Assembly (NCBI GenBank): GCA_027488215.1
Contig: JAIYCB010000026.1
Location: 62,001 to 126,000 of the forward strand
DNA: 64,000 nucleotides
Origin: Comamonadaceae bacterium
GTDB lineage: Bacteria > Pseudomonadota > Gammaproteobacteria > Burkholderiales > Burkholderiaceae_C
Direction of reading: 5' to 3'
Of this stretch, positions 26,831-35,290 are shown piece by piece. Under the pieces are notes generated by a model that did no database searches, had not been told where the DNA came from, and saw only the letters and a program-made list of their open reading frames with translations. The position numbers and the translations under genes were made by a program. The number at the start of each line of letters is the position of its first letter. The first letter of the stretch is position 1.

Positions 26831-28900
26831 ATGTCCAACATGATTCGTGACGATGACGGTGTATCCAATAACTCAGCCAATGATCATTTGCATGATCTGA
26901 TCGAGCGCGAAATCGCTCGCAACCCCAGCCGCCGCAGCATGCTCAAATCCGGTGCGGCTTTGGGCTTGCTCGGTATTTTCGGCAGCGCCTTAACGGCCTG
27001 CGGTGGAAGCTCGGGCCCTGCGGCCGGCGCCATTGGCTTCAAAGCTGTGGCCACCAGCAGTGGTGATGCCATTGTGGTGCCCGAGGGTTACACCGCCGAC
27101 GTGTTGTACCGCTGGGGTGACCCGATCACAGCCACTGCCCCTGCGTTCAAAGGCGACGCCAGCGAGACTTGGCGCGAGCAAGAAGTGCAGGCCGGTGACA
27201 ACCACGACGGCATCAACTTCTTCCCCTTCCCGGGCACCGATGGCAGCAGCCGTGGTATCTTGGCCATGAACCACGAGTACATCAACCCTGAGTACATTCA
27301 CAACGTGGCCAATTTCAACAAGCCCGAAGTCCCTGATAACACCAAAAAGCAACTGGCTGCTCACGGCGTGTCCGTCATTGAAGTCCAGCGCAATGCAGCG
27401 GGCAAGTGGGAATACGTCAAGAATTCCACTTACAACCGCCGCATCACGGGTTACACACCCATGACTCTCACAGGCCCTGCGGCTGGTAACGACTTGCTCA
27501 AGACTGCCGCAGACGCCACGGGCACTGCGGTGTTGGGTACGCTCAACAACTGCGGCGCAGGCCAAACCCCTTGGGGTACTTACATCACCTGCGAAGAAAA
27601 CTTCAACGGTTACTTTGGAACAGACGCTGCAGGCTGGACCGCCAATGCCTTGCAAAACCGTTATGGCATTTCTGCGGGCGGCTTCGGCTACAACTGGCAC
27701 AAGGGTGACCCTCGTTTCGATGTGGCAGTCAACCCCAATGAACCCAACCGCCACGGCTGGGTGGTCGAGATCGACCCGTACGCCCCCACCAGCACACCCA
27801 AAAAGCGCACGGCGCTGGGTCGCTTCAAACACGAGAACGCCGAGTGCGTGCTCTCCAAAATGAACAAGGCCGTGGTGTACACCGGCTGCGACGAGCGCGG
27901 CGAGTACCTCTACAAATTCGTTTCAACCGGCACTTACGACCCAGCCAACAAGGCCAGTGGTGCGAATCTGCTGGACAGCGGCATTTTGTATGTGGCCCGC
28001 TTTGACGCAGGCACCGTGGTGGGCGACAACCAGGGCACAGGTGTTTGGCTGCCTTTGGTGTTTGGCCAAAACGGCTTGACCGCTGAAAACGGTTTTGCGA
28101 ACCAAGCCGAAGTACTGATCAAGGCCCGTCAGGCCGCTGACCGCGTCGGCGCCACCATGATGGATCGCCCAGAGTGGGTGGCTGCCAACCGCACCAAGCC
28201 CGGTGAAGTTTTCTTGGCTTGCACCAACAACAACCGCCGTGGCAGCGCAACACCAGCAACTTCTAACAACATCAACGGTTCGACCGTGGCTGGATCAGCT
28301 CGCCCTGCTTTGGATGAGGCCAACCCCCGCGCTGTCAACGACTGGGGTCATGTGATCCGCATCAATGAAATGGGTGCCGATGCCGCTGCCTTGACTTTCA
28401 ATTGGGACATCTTCGTGATTGCCGGCAACCCCGCCTTGACCGGCGATAAGAAGGGTTCAAGCAACATCGATGCCACCAACACCTTCAACTCGCCTGACGG
28501 CATCCAGGTCGACCCCGAAGGTCGTCTCTGGATCCAAACGGACGGCAGCTATGCCAACACCGGCAACTATGTGAACCAAGGCAACAACCAAATGTTGGTG
28601 GCCGATATCGCCACCAAGAAAATCACCCGTTTCTTGGTGGGCCCAGCGGGCTGCGAGGTCACAGGTGTGTGCTGGACACCCGATGGACGCACCATGTTCA
28701 TCAACATCCAGCATCCAGGTGAAGTAGGTAACCATCCCAATGCGCCGGCTGCTTATGTGGCTGCACCAGCGCCGAAAGAGGCTTGGGTCAATGCGAATCC
28801 CACCGTCTTTTCCAAATGGCCCGATGGCCCCACTGGCGGTCGCCCACGTTCAGCCACAGTGGTCATTCGCAAGAACGATGGTGGCGTGATCGGTACCTGA
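26831..28900 (+). CDS. phoX: PhoX-type (DUF839) alkaline phosphatase, Tat-exported lipoprotein
   Basis: 689 residues. The N-terminus has a twin-arginine motif (SRRSMLKS, about 34-41) followed by a hydrophobic stretch and a lipobox (LTAC). DUF839/PhoX signatures follow: GDNHDGINFFPF, AMNHEYINPEY, GTLNNCGAGQTPWGTY and TCEENF, GRFKHENAECVL, CDERGEYLYKFVS, FNSPDGIQVDPEGRLWIQTD and FVNIQHPGE-like FINIQHPGE. PhoX enzymes need Ca and Fe and release phosphate from a broad range of esters outside the inner membrane. It is divergent from the nucleotidase and followed by a terminator. Confidence 0.93.
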   Translation: MSNMIRDDDGVSNNSANDHLHDLIEREIARNPSRRSMLKSGAALGLLGIFGSALTACGGSSGPAAGAIGFKAVATSSGDAIVVPEGYTADVLYRWGDPITATAPAFKGDASETWREQEVQAGDNHDGINFFPFPGTDGSSRGILAMNHEYINPEYIHNVANFNKPEVPDNTKKQLAAHGVSVIEVQRNAAGKWEYVKNSTYNRRITGYTPMTLTGPAAGNDLLKTAADATGTAVLGTLNNCGAGQTPWGTYITCEENFNGYFGTDAAGWTANALQNRYGISAGGFGYNWHKGDPRFDVAVNPNEPNRHGWVVEIDPYAPTSTPKKRTALGRFKHENAECVLSKMNKAVVYTGCDERGEYLYKFVSTGTYDPANKASGANLLDSGILYVARFDAGTVVGDNQGTGVWLPLVFGQNGLTAENGFANQAEVLIKARQAADRVGATMMDRPEWVAANRTKPGEVFLACTNNNRRGSATPATSNNINGSTVAGSARPALDEANPRAVNDWGHVIRINEMGADAAALTFNWDIFVIAGNPALTGDKKGSSNIDATNTFNSPDGIQVDPEGRLWIQTDGSYANTGNYVNQGNNQMLVADIATKKITRFLVGPAGCEVTGVCWTPDGRTMFINIQHPGEVGNHPNAPAAYVAAPAPKEAWVNANPTVFSKWPDGPTGGRPRSATVVIRKNDGGVIGT

Positions 28901-28949
28901 TGGACACAGCTTCGGTTGGCTTGCCAACTTGATGCTGTTGAATTCGATG

Positions 28950-28976
28950 GGGCCACCCTGAGGGGTGGCCCTTTTT
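28950..28976 (+). terminator. rho-independent terminator after phoX
   Basis: 9-bp GC-rich stem (GGGCCACCC / GGGTGGCCC, loop TGAG) followed by five T residues, 50 bp after the phoX stop. Confidence 0.9.
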
Positions 28977-29046
28977 GTATTGTCTTGCCACATACGTTTC
29001 ACTCACACAGCGCATGTGTTTTCATCCATTCAAAGTGTTAAAAGCA

Positions 29047-30120
29047 ATGTCCTCGATTTTCCAACGCCTTACCGCTGGCCCCATGCTGATTGTCGCAGTG
29101 ACCCTGTGCTTGGCGGCTTGTGGCGGCGGCGGTGCCAGTCCATCAGCATCCATTACTGGGGTGGGCCAAGACCTGGTGGGCATGCCGCCAACACCAGAGA
29201 GCGTCATCAGATTCCTACCTAAACCTGTGCTGTCTTTCACCGACACGGGCTTGAGTGTGACCGACGGCACGACCCGCATCGGTGCCTGGAGAGTCAACAG
29301 TCCTGAGAACTGGGAGTTTTCCTTTGACATGGGGACAACATGGCTTCGGGGCCAAGGTGACACCTTTAATGTGCAGGGCGACGGACCGAAAACCATCTGG
29401 GTGCGTGCCTTTGACAACATGGGCAACACCTCTGAGATTGTGATGGTCAATTGCGTGCTGGACACCATGCCGCCAGCCGCTGTTCAAGCGGCCGTGGTGA
29501 CCCAAGACCAGACCCGATTGGTGCGGGTTTCCGGGGTTGAGGACCAGGGACAGTGGGAATACTCTTTGGATGACACGCGCACTTGGCTGACGGGAACCGG
29601 AGACAGCTTGGCCCTGATGGGCAATGCCTTGACCGTGTTGTGGCTGCGGCAGGTGGACTTGGCAGGCAACCGGTCGCCTTTGGAGCGGGTCAACCTGCTG
29701 GAGCCCAACAGTCCGACGTGGCACGAGGCCTCGGGCATGGCTTTGCAGCCCAGCGTGCTGTCTTTGCAGCAGGCCAGGACGGTGGTGATACATGGCTCTG
29801 TGGTGCGGGGGGACGCCGACTACATCCGCTTTGACATTCCAGTGGGTCAGCGTTTACAAAGCACGCGGCTGGTGCACTATGTTTCGCCCGACCCGATTGC
29901 TTTTTATGCCTTGCAGAGGGCTGCGGTCTTTGATGCGGGTTTCGATGTGAACCGCATGCTGGTGTATGGTCACATGGGGCCGCAAGACCTCAACCGCAAC
30001 GTGCTTCAGGACATCGCACCCAGTCAGTTGTCTGCGGGTCCCATGACACTGTGGTTCCAACAAACTGGCCCTCAGGCCACCGAATATGCCATCGAGCTTG
30101 TTTTTCAACCCGCGCCATGA
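29047..30120 (+). CDS. exported lipoprotein with two Big-like modules, paralogue A
   Basis: 357 residues from the ATG at 29047. Signal peptide with lipobox (TLCLAACGGGG). Two Ig-like modules of about 80 residues follow: the first with WEFSFDMGTTWLRGQG and IWVRAFDNMGNTSE, the second with WEYSLDDTRTWLTGTG and WLRQVDLAGNRS, the pattern seen in bacterial large adhesins. The last 130 residues form a separate domain (YALQRAAVFDAGFD, GPMTLWFQQTG, YAIELVF) shared with the paralogue at 31872. No enzyme motif found. It is followed within a few bases by a subtilisin-like gene. Possibly a surface substrate, inhibitor or partner of that protease. Confidence 0.75.
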   Translation: MSSIFQRLTAGPMLIVAVTLCLAACGGGGASPSASITGVGQDLVGMPPTPESVIRFLPKPVLSFTDTGLSVTDGTTRIGAWRVNSPENWEFSFDMGTTWLRGQGDTFNVQGDGPKTIWVRAFDNMGNTSEIVMVNCVLDTMPPAAVQAAVVTQDQTRLVRVSGVEDQGQWEYSLDDTRTWLTGTGDSLALMGNALTVLWLRQVDLAGNRSPLERVNLLEPNSPTWHEASGMALQPSVLSLQQARTVVIHGSVVRGDADYIRFDIPVGQRLQSTRLVHYVSPDPIAFYALQRAAVFDAGFDVNRMLVYGHMGPQDLNRNVLQDIAPSQLSAGPMTLWFQQTGPQATEYAIELVFQPAP

Positions 30121-30124
30121 ACGC

Positions 30125-31750
30125 TTGAAGACGCTCATGGCCAGTTGGCTGCTGGCGGGCTTGCTGTCGGGTTGTGGCGGTGGTGGCGGGGACACACAGG
30201 CTTTGGGAGCTGCACCCGTCGCGCCGCCAAACACGCCAGGCCCAGACCCTTTGTTGGAGCGCCAATGGCATTTGTTCAACACCGGCCAAAGTGGTGGGGT
30301 ACCGGGCATGGACATCGGTTTACAAGGCGTCAGAGAAACGGGGCGTGGGGTTCTGATCGCTTTTGTGGATGGTGCGGTGCAATTGAGCCACCCCGATTTG
30401 GTGGCCAATGTGTTCACATTGAATGGCCTGTTGCCCACCCCCGACCCCTCACCTCCAACGGCAGCACCCGGTGCTCCTGAGAACGCCAACCCGGGACAAT
30501 GGGACGACGCCCACGGCACGGCCGTCGTCGGGATTGCCGTGGCCAGCGCCAACAACAGCTTGGGCGGTCGTGGTGTCGCACCCGAATCCAAATTTTTGGC
30601 GTATGACGGTGTATCTACAGGCTTGGTGGCATCGGCCTTGCGCTCGGCCATCAACTTGGGGGCCGACATCGTCAACAACAGCTGGGGCGCGCTCGACTCA
30701 CAAAGTGGCAAAGGCAGCTACGTCAGTGCAGATCCAGCGTGGCGAGCGGCCATGACTGCGGCAATTGCGCAAGGACGCCAAGGCAAAGGCTCGGTGGTGG
30801 TGTTCGCTGCAGGCAATGGTGGCCCCAGCGAAGACAGCAACCGTGATGCCTATGCCAACCACCCTGGCGTCTTGGCTGTGGGCGCCGTGGATCACCGGGG
30901 CCGTCCATCGGCATATGCTGAACCCGGTGCCAATGTTTTGGTCAGTGCGCCGTCCATGAGTCTGTTGCGGCGCTCGAACGACGTGGCTGACATCTGGACC
31001 ACCGACATCTCGGGCCCGCGTGGATTGGCTGCGGGGGCACGGCCAGACAACGCTGACTACGCCGCATTTGCGGGTGGCTCTTCGGCCTCCGCCCCCATGG
31101 TCTCGGGAGCTGTGTCACTGATGCTGGAGGCCAACCCCAACTTGAGTTGGCGTGATGTGCGTTGGCTATTGGCCCGCACGGCACGCCCGGCTGATCTCGG
31201 TTTAACGCAGGCCGATCCCTCGGCCATGAATGCCCACGGCTTTCATCCGCGCGTGGGTTTTGGGCGTGTGCATGCCGGAGATGCGGTGCAAGCGGCCAGA
31301 CAATTCAGCGGTCTCCCTTCAGAAAAGACATGTGACAGCGGCGTCCTTTGGATGGATCAACCCATTGGTGACGAACCATCACCTGCTCTCATCGCGTCTG
31401 TCCATTTCGAAGCTTGCGATGTGAGGACTGTGGAGTCTGTTCAAGTGACACTGACTGTCGATCACCCCTATGGCGCAGACCTGGATGTGGCCCTGATTTC
31501 ACCCACAGGCAACCGCAGTCAACTCGCAAGACCACACCTGTGCCCAGTCAGCATGTCTGGGCCATGCGGTGACTTGTCGCGGGGATGGACATTTCACAGC
31601 GTACGGCACATGGGTGAGCGCTTTGAGGGTTCAGTGCAAAACGCCTCTGTGGGCCAGTCGCACACAGGTTGGAAAATTCAGATCAAAGATGGGCAAGCGG
31701 GTGACACGGGACACTGGCGGTCTTGGCGCATCGTCATCACAGGCCACTGA
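30125..31750 (+). CDS. subtilisin-like S8 protease lipoprotein with C-terminal P-domain
   Basis: 541 residues from a TTG giving a short lysine-containing signal peptide with lipobox (LLSGC); an ATG at 30086 (overlapping the previous gene) or 30137 are alternatives. Catalytic residues are intact: D82 (AFVDGAV), H130 (DDAHGTAVVG), oxyanion N231 (AAGNGG) and S320 (GGSSASAP). The Asp motif reads DGA, not the usual DTG. The last 130 residues are a proprotein-convertase P-domain (VTLTVDHPYGADLDVALISP, GWKIQIKDGQAGDTG). Likely an outer-envelope-anchored endopeptidase that processes surface proteins. It sits between two paralogous lipoproteins. Confidence 0.85.
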   Translation: MKTLMASWLLAGLLSGCGGGGGDTQALGAAPVAPPNTPGPDPLLERQWHLFNTGQSGGVPGMDIGLQGVRETGRGVLIAFVDGAVQLSHPDLVANVFTLNGLLPTPDPSPPTAAPGAPENANPGQWDDAHGTAVVGIAVASANNSLGGRGVAPESKFLAYDGVSTGLVASALRSAINLGADIVNNSWGALDSQSGKGSYVSADPAWRAAMTAAIAQGRQGKGSVVVFAAGNGGPSEDSNRDAYANHPGVLAVGAVDHRGRPSAYAEPGANVLVSAPSMSLLRRSNDVADIWTTDISGPRGLAAGARPDNADYAAFAGGSSASAPMVSGAVSLMLEANPNLSWRDVRWLLARTARPADLGLTQADPSAMNAHGFHPRVGFGRVHAGDAVQAARQFSGLPSEKTCDSGVLWMDQPIGDEPSPALIASVHFEACDVRTVESVQVTLTVDHPYGADLDVALISPTGNRSQLARPHLCPVSMSGPCGDLSRGWTFHSVRHMGERFEGSVQNASVGQSHTGWKIQIKDGQAGDTGHWRSWRIVITGH

Positions 31751-31871
31751 AAAAGCATTCTTGTCCTTTGTGCACGATTGAAATTGGAATAAGTGGCCCT
31801 TGCCAATCCAAGACATTGTGACAAAGGTATCTTTCCGTTAATTTCTATTCCCAACAAAAGCCATCGACATC

Positions 31872-32924
31872 ATGTTTCGCCGACAGAAAAATTCTCACTT
31901 CGTCATGGTGCTGGCAGCTGCTCTTGTTTCAGTGTCGTGCGTGAGCTCAGGTTCTGCACCTGCAGGCAAAGGTTGGGGCCCATTTGCTTCATCCCAGCCA
32001 AAGTCAAAAGCTGGGGCCGTCATACTCCCAGCCCCTGTCCTTTCTTTCAACGACACGGGGCTGAGCGTGAGCGACGGCATTACCCGCAATGGTTTATGGG
32101 ATGTGGACAGTGCCGATGTCGCTTGGGAATTTTCATTGGATCAGGGCGCAACCTGGACCCGTGGGCAAGGGAATACTTTTGAAGTCAAGGGCGATGGGGC
32201 CAAGATGATCTGGGTGCGCGCCCGCGATGACGCAGGCAACACCTCAGAGATTGTGAGCGTCGGTTGTGTGCTCGATACCCAGGCCCCGATGGCCTTGACC
32301 GTTACCCCGCAACGGGAAGGCGTCACCAACCTTTTGCAGTTGTCTGGGCTTGAGCCGGGTGCCCGGTGGGAATACTCTTTGGATGGTCAGTCCCACTGGC
32401 ATGCGGGCAACGGCCCGGCTTTGGGGGTTTTGGGCCATGGCATCTCCCAGATTCGGCTCAGGCAAGTGGATGTCGCCGGCAACACGTCTGATGCCACATT
32501 TATTGACTTGCAAAGTGCCAGCCTGTTGGCACACGATGCATCTGGTGATCCCTTGCAGCCCAGCGTTTTAGCGCCTGGCTTGCAAACCTATGTGGCGCAC
32601 GGTTTAGCGGCGCCTGGTGAGGCCCATCATGTGCGCTGGGATGTGCCCAAAGACCAACTGCTGATGTCCGTCAAGTTGGTGCTCTATGCATCGGCTGATT
32701 TGGCTTCTTATGCCCTGCAGCGCAGCAGCGTTTTCGATGCAGGGATCGACAACACGCGCATGCTGGCATTTGGCAGCATGGGCCTGAGTGACTTGAATCG
32801 CAATGTGTTGACGAACACGGGGCCACAGGGGCGAGGTGAAGGCCCCATGACCCTCAGGTTCCAGCAAAACGGAGCCATGCCAACGCCCTACGCCATCCAG
32901 ATCACGCTGGCCCCCTCGAAGTGA
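31872..32924 (+). CDS. exported lipoprotein with two Big-like modules, paralogue B
   Basis: 350 residues. Signal peptide with a lipobox-like VSVSC. The architecture copies the protein at 29047: LSFNDTGLSVSDGITRNG, WEFSLDQGATWTRGQG, WVRARDDAGNTSE, WEYSLDGQSHWHAGNG, LRQVDVAGNTS and the same C-terminal domain (YALQRSSVFDAGID, MLAFGSMGLSDLNRNVL, GPMTLRFQQNG, YAIQITL). Long stretches are identical or conservative, so the two arose by duplication around the protease gene. The 121-bp gap before it may hold its own promoter. Function unknown; no close match to a named family beyond the Big-like modules. Confidence 0.75.
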   Translation: MFRRQKNSHFVMVLAAALVSVSCVSSGSAPAGKGWGPFASSQPKSKAGAVILPAPVLSFNDTGLSVSDGITRNGLWDVDSADVAWEFSLDQGATWTRGQGNTFEVKGDGAKMIWVRARDDAGNTSEIVSVGCVLDTQAPMALTVTPQREGVTNLLQLSGLEPGARWEYSLDGQSHWHAGNGPALGVLGHGISQIRLRQVDVAGNTSDATFIDLQSASLLAHDASGDPLQPSVLAPGLQTYVAHGLAAPGEAHHVRWDVPKDQLLMSVKLVLYASADLASYALQRSSVFDAGIDNTRMLAFGSMGLSDLNRNVLTNTGPQGRGEGPMTLRFQQNGAMPTPYAIQITLAPSK

Positions 32925-32996
32925 ATGACTGGGACCATTTGGATTCATCAGCTCAGCGACTGAGCACTGGTCGTGCACAGCCAAAAGATGGCTATC

Positions 32997-34115
32997 TCAA
33001 CCCGCCTTGATCGCCGCCAAAGCATCGACCACTTCGAACACCGCCTGGTTGTTCATTTGTTGGACATGGCCAATGTAATGGGGCAGTTCGCTCAACAGCG
33101 CGTCCACTGCACCCGGCAGTTCACTGACCGATGCAATGACTTTGCCCAGTTGGTTCTCTTCCAACCACACCGTGTTGTACCTTTCTTGGGGCATGGTGGC
33201 GCCGTTGCGGAAAGTGATGACGGGCAAACCCATGTGCACTGCCTCACTCAAGCTGCCGGGGCCAGGCTTGCCCACAAAATAATCACAAGCACGCATGACA
33301 AGGTGGATATCCTGGACGAAACCCATGACATGGTGCTTGGGTGACGCTGATTTTGATGCCATTTTTTTGGCCAAGGCGGTGTTGTGGCCCGCAACAAAAA
33401 TCAGCTGTCGGTCAGGCAGCGCCTTGGCAATTTGCAGCATTTCAGAGGATCCATGTCCACCAAACAAGATCAAACCCGTTGGCAGGTGGGGCTCCAGACC
33501 CAGCTCTGCAAGCCGGGCCGCTTTGTCCACACTCGGCTTGCGGTAAAAGTCTGGACGCAAAATCATGCCCGATGTGGTGATGATGGCCCTTTGGTCATAA
33601 CCCAGCGCGGACGCCTGTGAGGCCGCAAACGCTGTGCCACAAATGATGTACTGACCTTGCCCAGGCTCGATCCAGAAGTTGGGCGGGTAGTCGGCCATGT
33701 CCGTCAGGACCGTGACATAAGGAACCCCTGGCAATTCGTCCCTCAGCGCCTCGTACATGACTTTGTTGAAATTGGGCACCAGCGAGACCACCAAATTCGG
33801 CGGGTTGCCGCCCCAAAATAACCGCATCCTTTTTTTGAGTTTGGGCAAAGTCAGCCTGATCATGGCCTGAAAGATTTTGAGCTCCATGGCCAAGCCCCGA
33901 GTCCAACCCTTTTTGAGCCTCAGGTTGTACAAGTCTTCGGGGGCAAATCCGGTCAGTTTTTGGTAATAGCGATCGGAGTCAATGACTTCAAAGAGGTTGA
34001 CCAATGACACCGACCAGTCCGGGTGCTTTTGAGCGATGACTTCCTGCAAGGCCAGAGCAGCTGACCTGTGCCCACCGCCGGCATTGAAGTAAATGAGCTG
34101 TACAAGGTATTTCAT
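32997..34115 (-). CDS. MGDG-synthase-like GT28 glycosyltransferase (diacylglycerol glycosyltransferase)
   Basis: 372 residues. N-terminal YFNAGGGHRSAALAL is the acceptor-site motif of MGDG synthases/processive diacylglycerol glucosyltransferases (MurG fold). The C-terminal half has ILFGGHGSSEML, FVAGHN and KPGPGSLSEAVHMGLPVI, the UDP-sugar site. It would add a sugar to diacylglycerol, giving a phosphorus-free glycolipid. A TTG codon nine bases upstream is less likely than this ATG. A candidate Pho box lies 20 bp before it. It converges with the lipoprotein cluster and is divergent from the ParA pair. Confidence 0.8.
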   Translation of the reverse strand: MKYLVQLIYFNAGGGHRSAALALQEVIAQKHPDWSVSLVNLFEVIDSDRYYQKLTGFAPEDLYNLRLKKGWTRGLAMELKIFQAMIRLTLPKLKKRMRLFWGGNPPNLVVSLVPNFNKVMYEALRDELPGVPYVTVLTDMADYPPNFWIEPGQGQYIICGTAFAASQASALGYDQRAIITTSGMILRPDFYRKPSVDKAARLAELGLEPHLPTGLILFGGHGSSEMLQIAKALPDRQLIFVAGHNTALAKKMASKSASPKHHVMGFVQDIHLVMRACDYFVGKPGPGSLSEAVHMGLPVITFRNGATMPQERYNTVWLEENQLGKVIASVSELPGAVDALLSELPHYIGHVQQMNNQAVFEVVDALAAIKAG

Positions 34116-34135
34116 CGAACACAAGCTTGCCCGAT

Positions 34136-34157
34136 GTGAATGACATGAACGTGACCT
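34136..34157 (-). promoter_or_regulatory. candidate PhoB box for the MGDG-synthase-like gene
   Basis: Minus-strand 11-mers AGGTCACGTTC and ATGTCATTCAC, both TCA cores conserved at 11-bp spacing. The short distance to the ATG (20 bp) would make the transcript nearly leaderless, which lowers confidence. Confidence 0.55.
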
Positions 34158-34208
34158 ATTCAGCCCCGATCCTCAAGGTCTTTCTTGGATAATATGAATA
34201 CTTTATTA

Positions 34209-34249
34209 TTCAATATAGGAAATTAATTGTTTGTTTATCGTATATTGAA
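34209..34249. repeat. AT-rich inverted repeat upstream of the small protein/ParA pair
   Basis: TTCAATATA at 34209-34217 is exactly inverted as TATATTGAA at 34241-34249, with a 23-bp AT-rich spacer, in a strongly AT-rich intergenic region (about 34160-34280). It could be an operator or a centromere-like binding site for the ParA system; nothing proves either. Confidence 0.45.
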
Positions 34250-34280
34250 AAGTTAGACGTCCACACTTTTGAGATTAAAA

Positions 34281-34541
34281 ATGCGTGTCATCCAAAAAAT
34301 CCGACAGGTTATTGCCCAAGAGCCACAACATCCAACGGCGCAAATTTTTTCCCGCTTGATTTCTGGCTTGGAGAACGAATTGGACTTTCCCCTCCATGAA
34401 CTCTATAAACTCAACATATCAGATTTTCAGCTGGCCATGGAAATTCTGCAGGAGTGGCGGCTTGACCGTTACTACTTGGGCAAATCCAAAACATTCGATA
34501 TGACCCTGCAGGCCTTGCCGCCGACCAAGCACAAGCCTTAG
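34281..34541 (+). CDS. small conserved-type protein of unknown function upstream of parA-like gene
   Basis: 86 residues from the ATG at 34281 (a TTG four codons upstream is less likely). Composition is mixed helical and charged (VIQKIRQVIAQEP, ISGLENELDFPLHELYKLN, DFQLAMEILQEWRLDRYY) with no recognised domain or signal peptide. It precedes the ParA-like ATPase by 30 bp in the same direction and is likely co-transcribed. It might be the DNA- or cargo-binding partner of the ATPase, which is an inference from position. Confidence 0.6.
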   Translation: MRVIQKIRQVIAQEPQHPTAQIFSRLISGLENELDFPLHELYKLNISDFQLAMEILQEWRLDRYYLGKSKTFDMTLQALPPTKHKP

Positions 34542-34571
34542 GGTTGCCATTCTTTTTTCAGGAGTAAATTT

Positions 34572-35201
34572 ATGCGGATTGCTTCATTTGTGGGACAAAA
34601 AGGCGGTGTTGGCAAAAGCACCTTGGCCCGTGTGCTGGCGGTGGCTGCGGCCCGTGCGCAGCACAAGGTGCTGATCGGCGACTTCGATTTGGAGCAGCTC
34701 ACTTGCGTCGAGTGGGCGGCACTCAGGCTGCGCAATGGCGTCGAGCCGGAGATCGAAGCCCGTGCTTTCAAAAGCCTGAAGAAATTGCGCAAGACGGTGG
34801 TCGGATATGACCTGGTGGTGGTGGACACCCGAGGATTGGCCGATGAGTTGACCGAAGATGTCAGCCGCGAAAGTGACATCGTGTTCTTGCCCACGGGCAC
34901 CTCCATGGACGATTTACGCCCCACATTGGCCCTGGCTCGAAAACTGTCCAAAACACGCACTGTCGGCAACAAAATCGTCATTGTCTTGTCCAAGACAGGA
35001 CGCTCAGAACGCCTTCTCGAACAAGCTGAAGCCACCATCGCCGAAGCCGGTTTTGACATGCTCAACGCCGTCTGGCCAGAGCGGGACGGCTTTCAGGCCG
35101 ACCTAGATTTAGGCCGCGCCGGCAGCGAGGCCAGCAACCCCTACCTCAAGAAGGCTTCTCAGGATGTAGAGCAGGCCATGCTCACTTTGGCCATGTCCTG
35201 A
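34572..35201 (+). CDS. ParA/MinD-type Walker ATPase
   Basis: 209 residues. Deviant Walker A KGGVGKST at the N-terminus, then DFDLEQLTCVEW and VVVDTRGLADELT as Walker B and switch regions. It is short, as in single-domain plasmid- or cargo-positioning ParA proteins; no N-terminal HTH. AGGAG lies 10 bases before the ATG. No ParB gene is visible. The 86-residue protein upstream is the only candidate partner. It may segregate a cargo (for example granules) or be a plasmid-derived remnant; not decidable here. Confidence 0.85.
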   Translation: MRIASFVGQKGGVGKSTLARVLAVAAARAQHKVLIGDFDLEQLTCVEWAALRLRNGVEPEIEARAFKSLKKLRKTVVGYDLVVVDTRGLADELTEDVSRESDIVFLPTGTSMDDLRPTLALARKLSKTRTVGNKIVIVLSKTGRSERLLEQAEATIAEAGFDMLNAVWPERDGFQADLDLGRAGSEASNPYLKKASQDVEQAMLTLAMS

Positions 35202-35290
35202 GGCCTGCAGCCCTGGCCCAAAAAAGCCGATTGTTCGCCGAGGATGCCCGAAGCCATCACCCGGCTGTCTGAACATTTGGCCTGCGCGGT

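Noticed and set aside
28977..29046. PhoB box before the first lipoprotein gene
   Set aside because: TCA cores are 23 bp apart, out of 11-bp phase.
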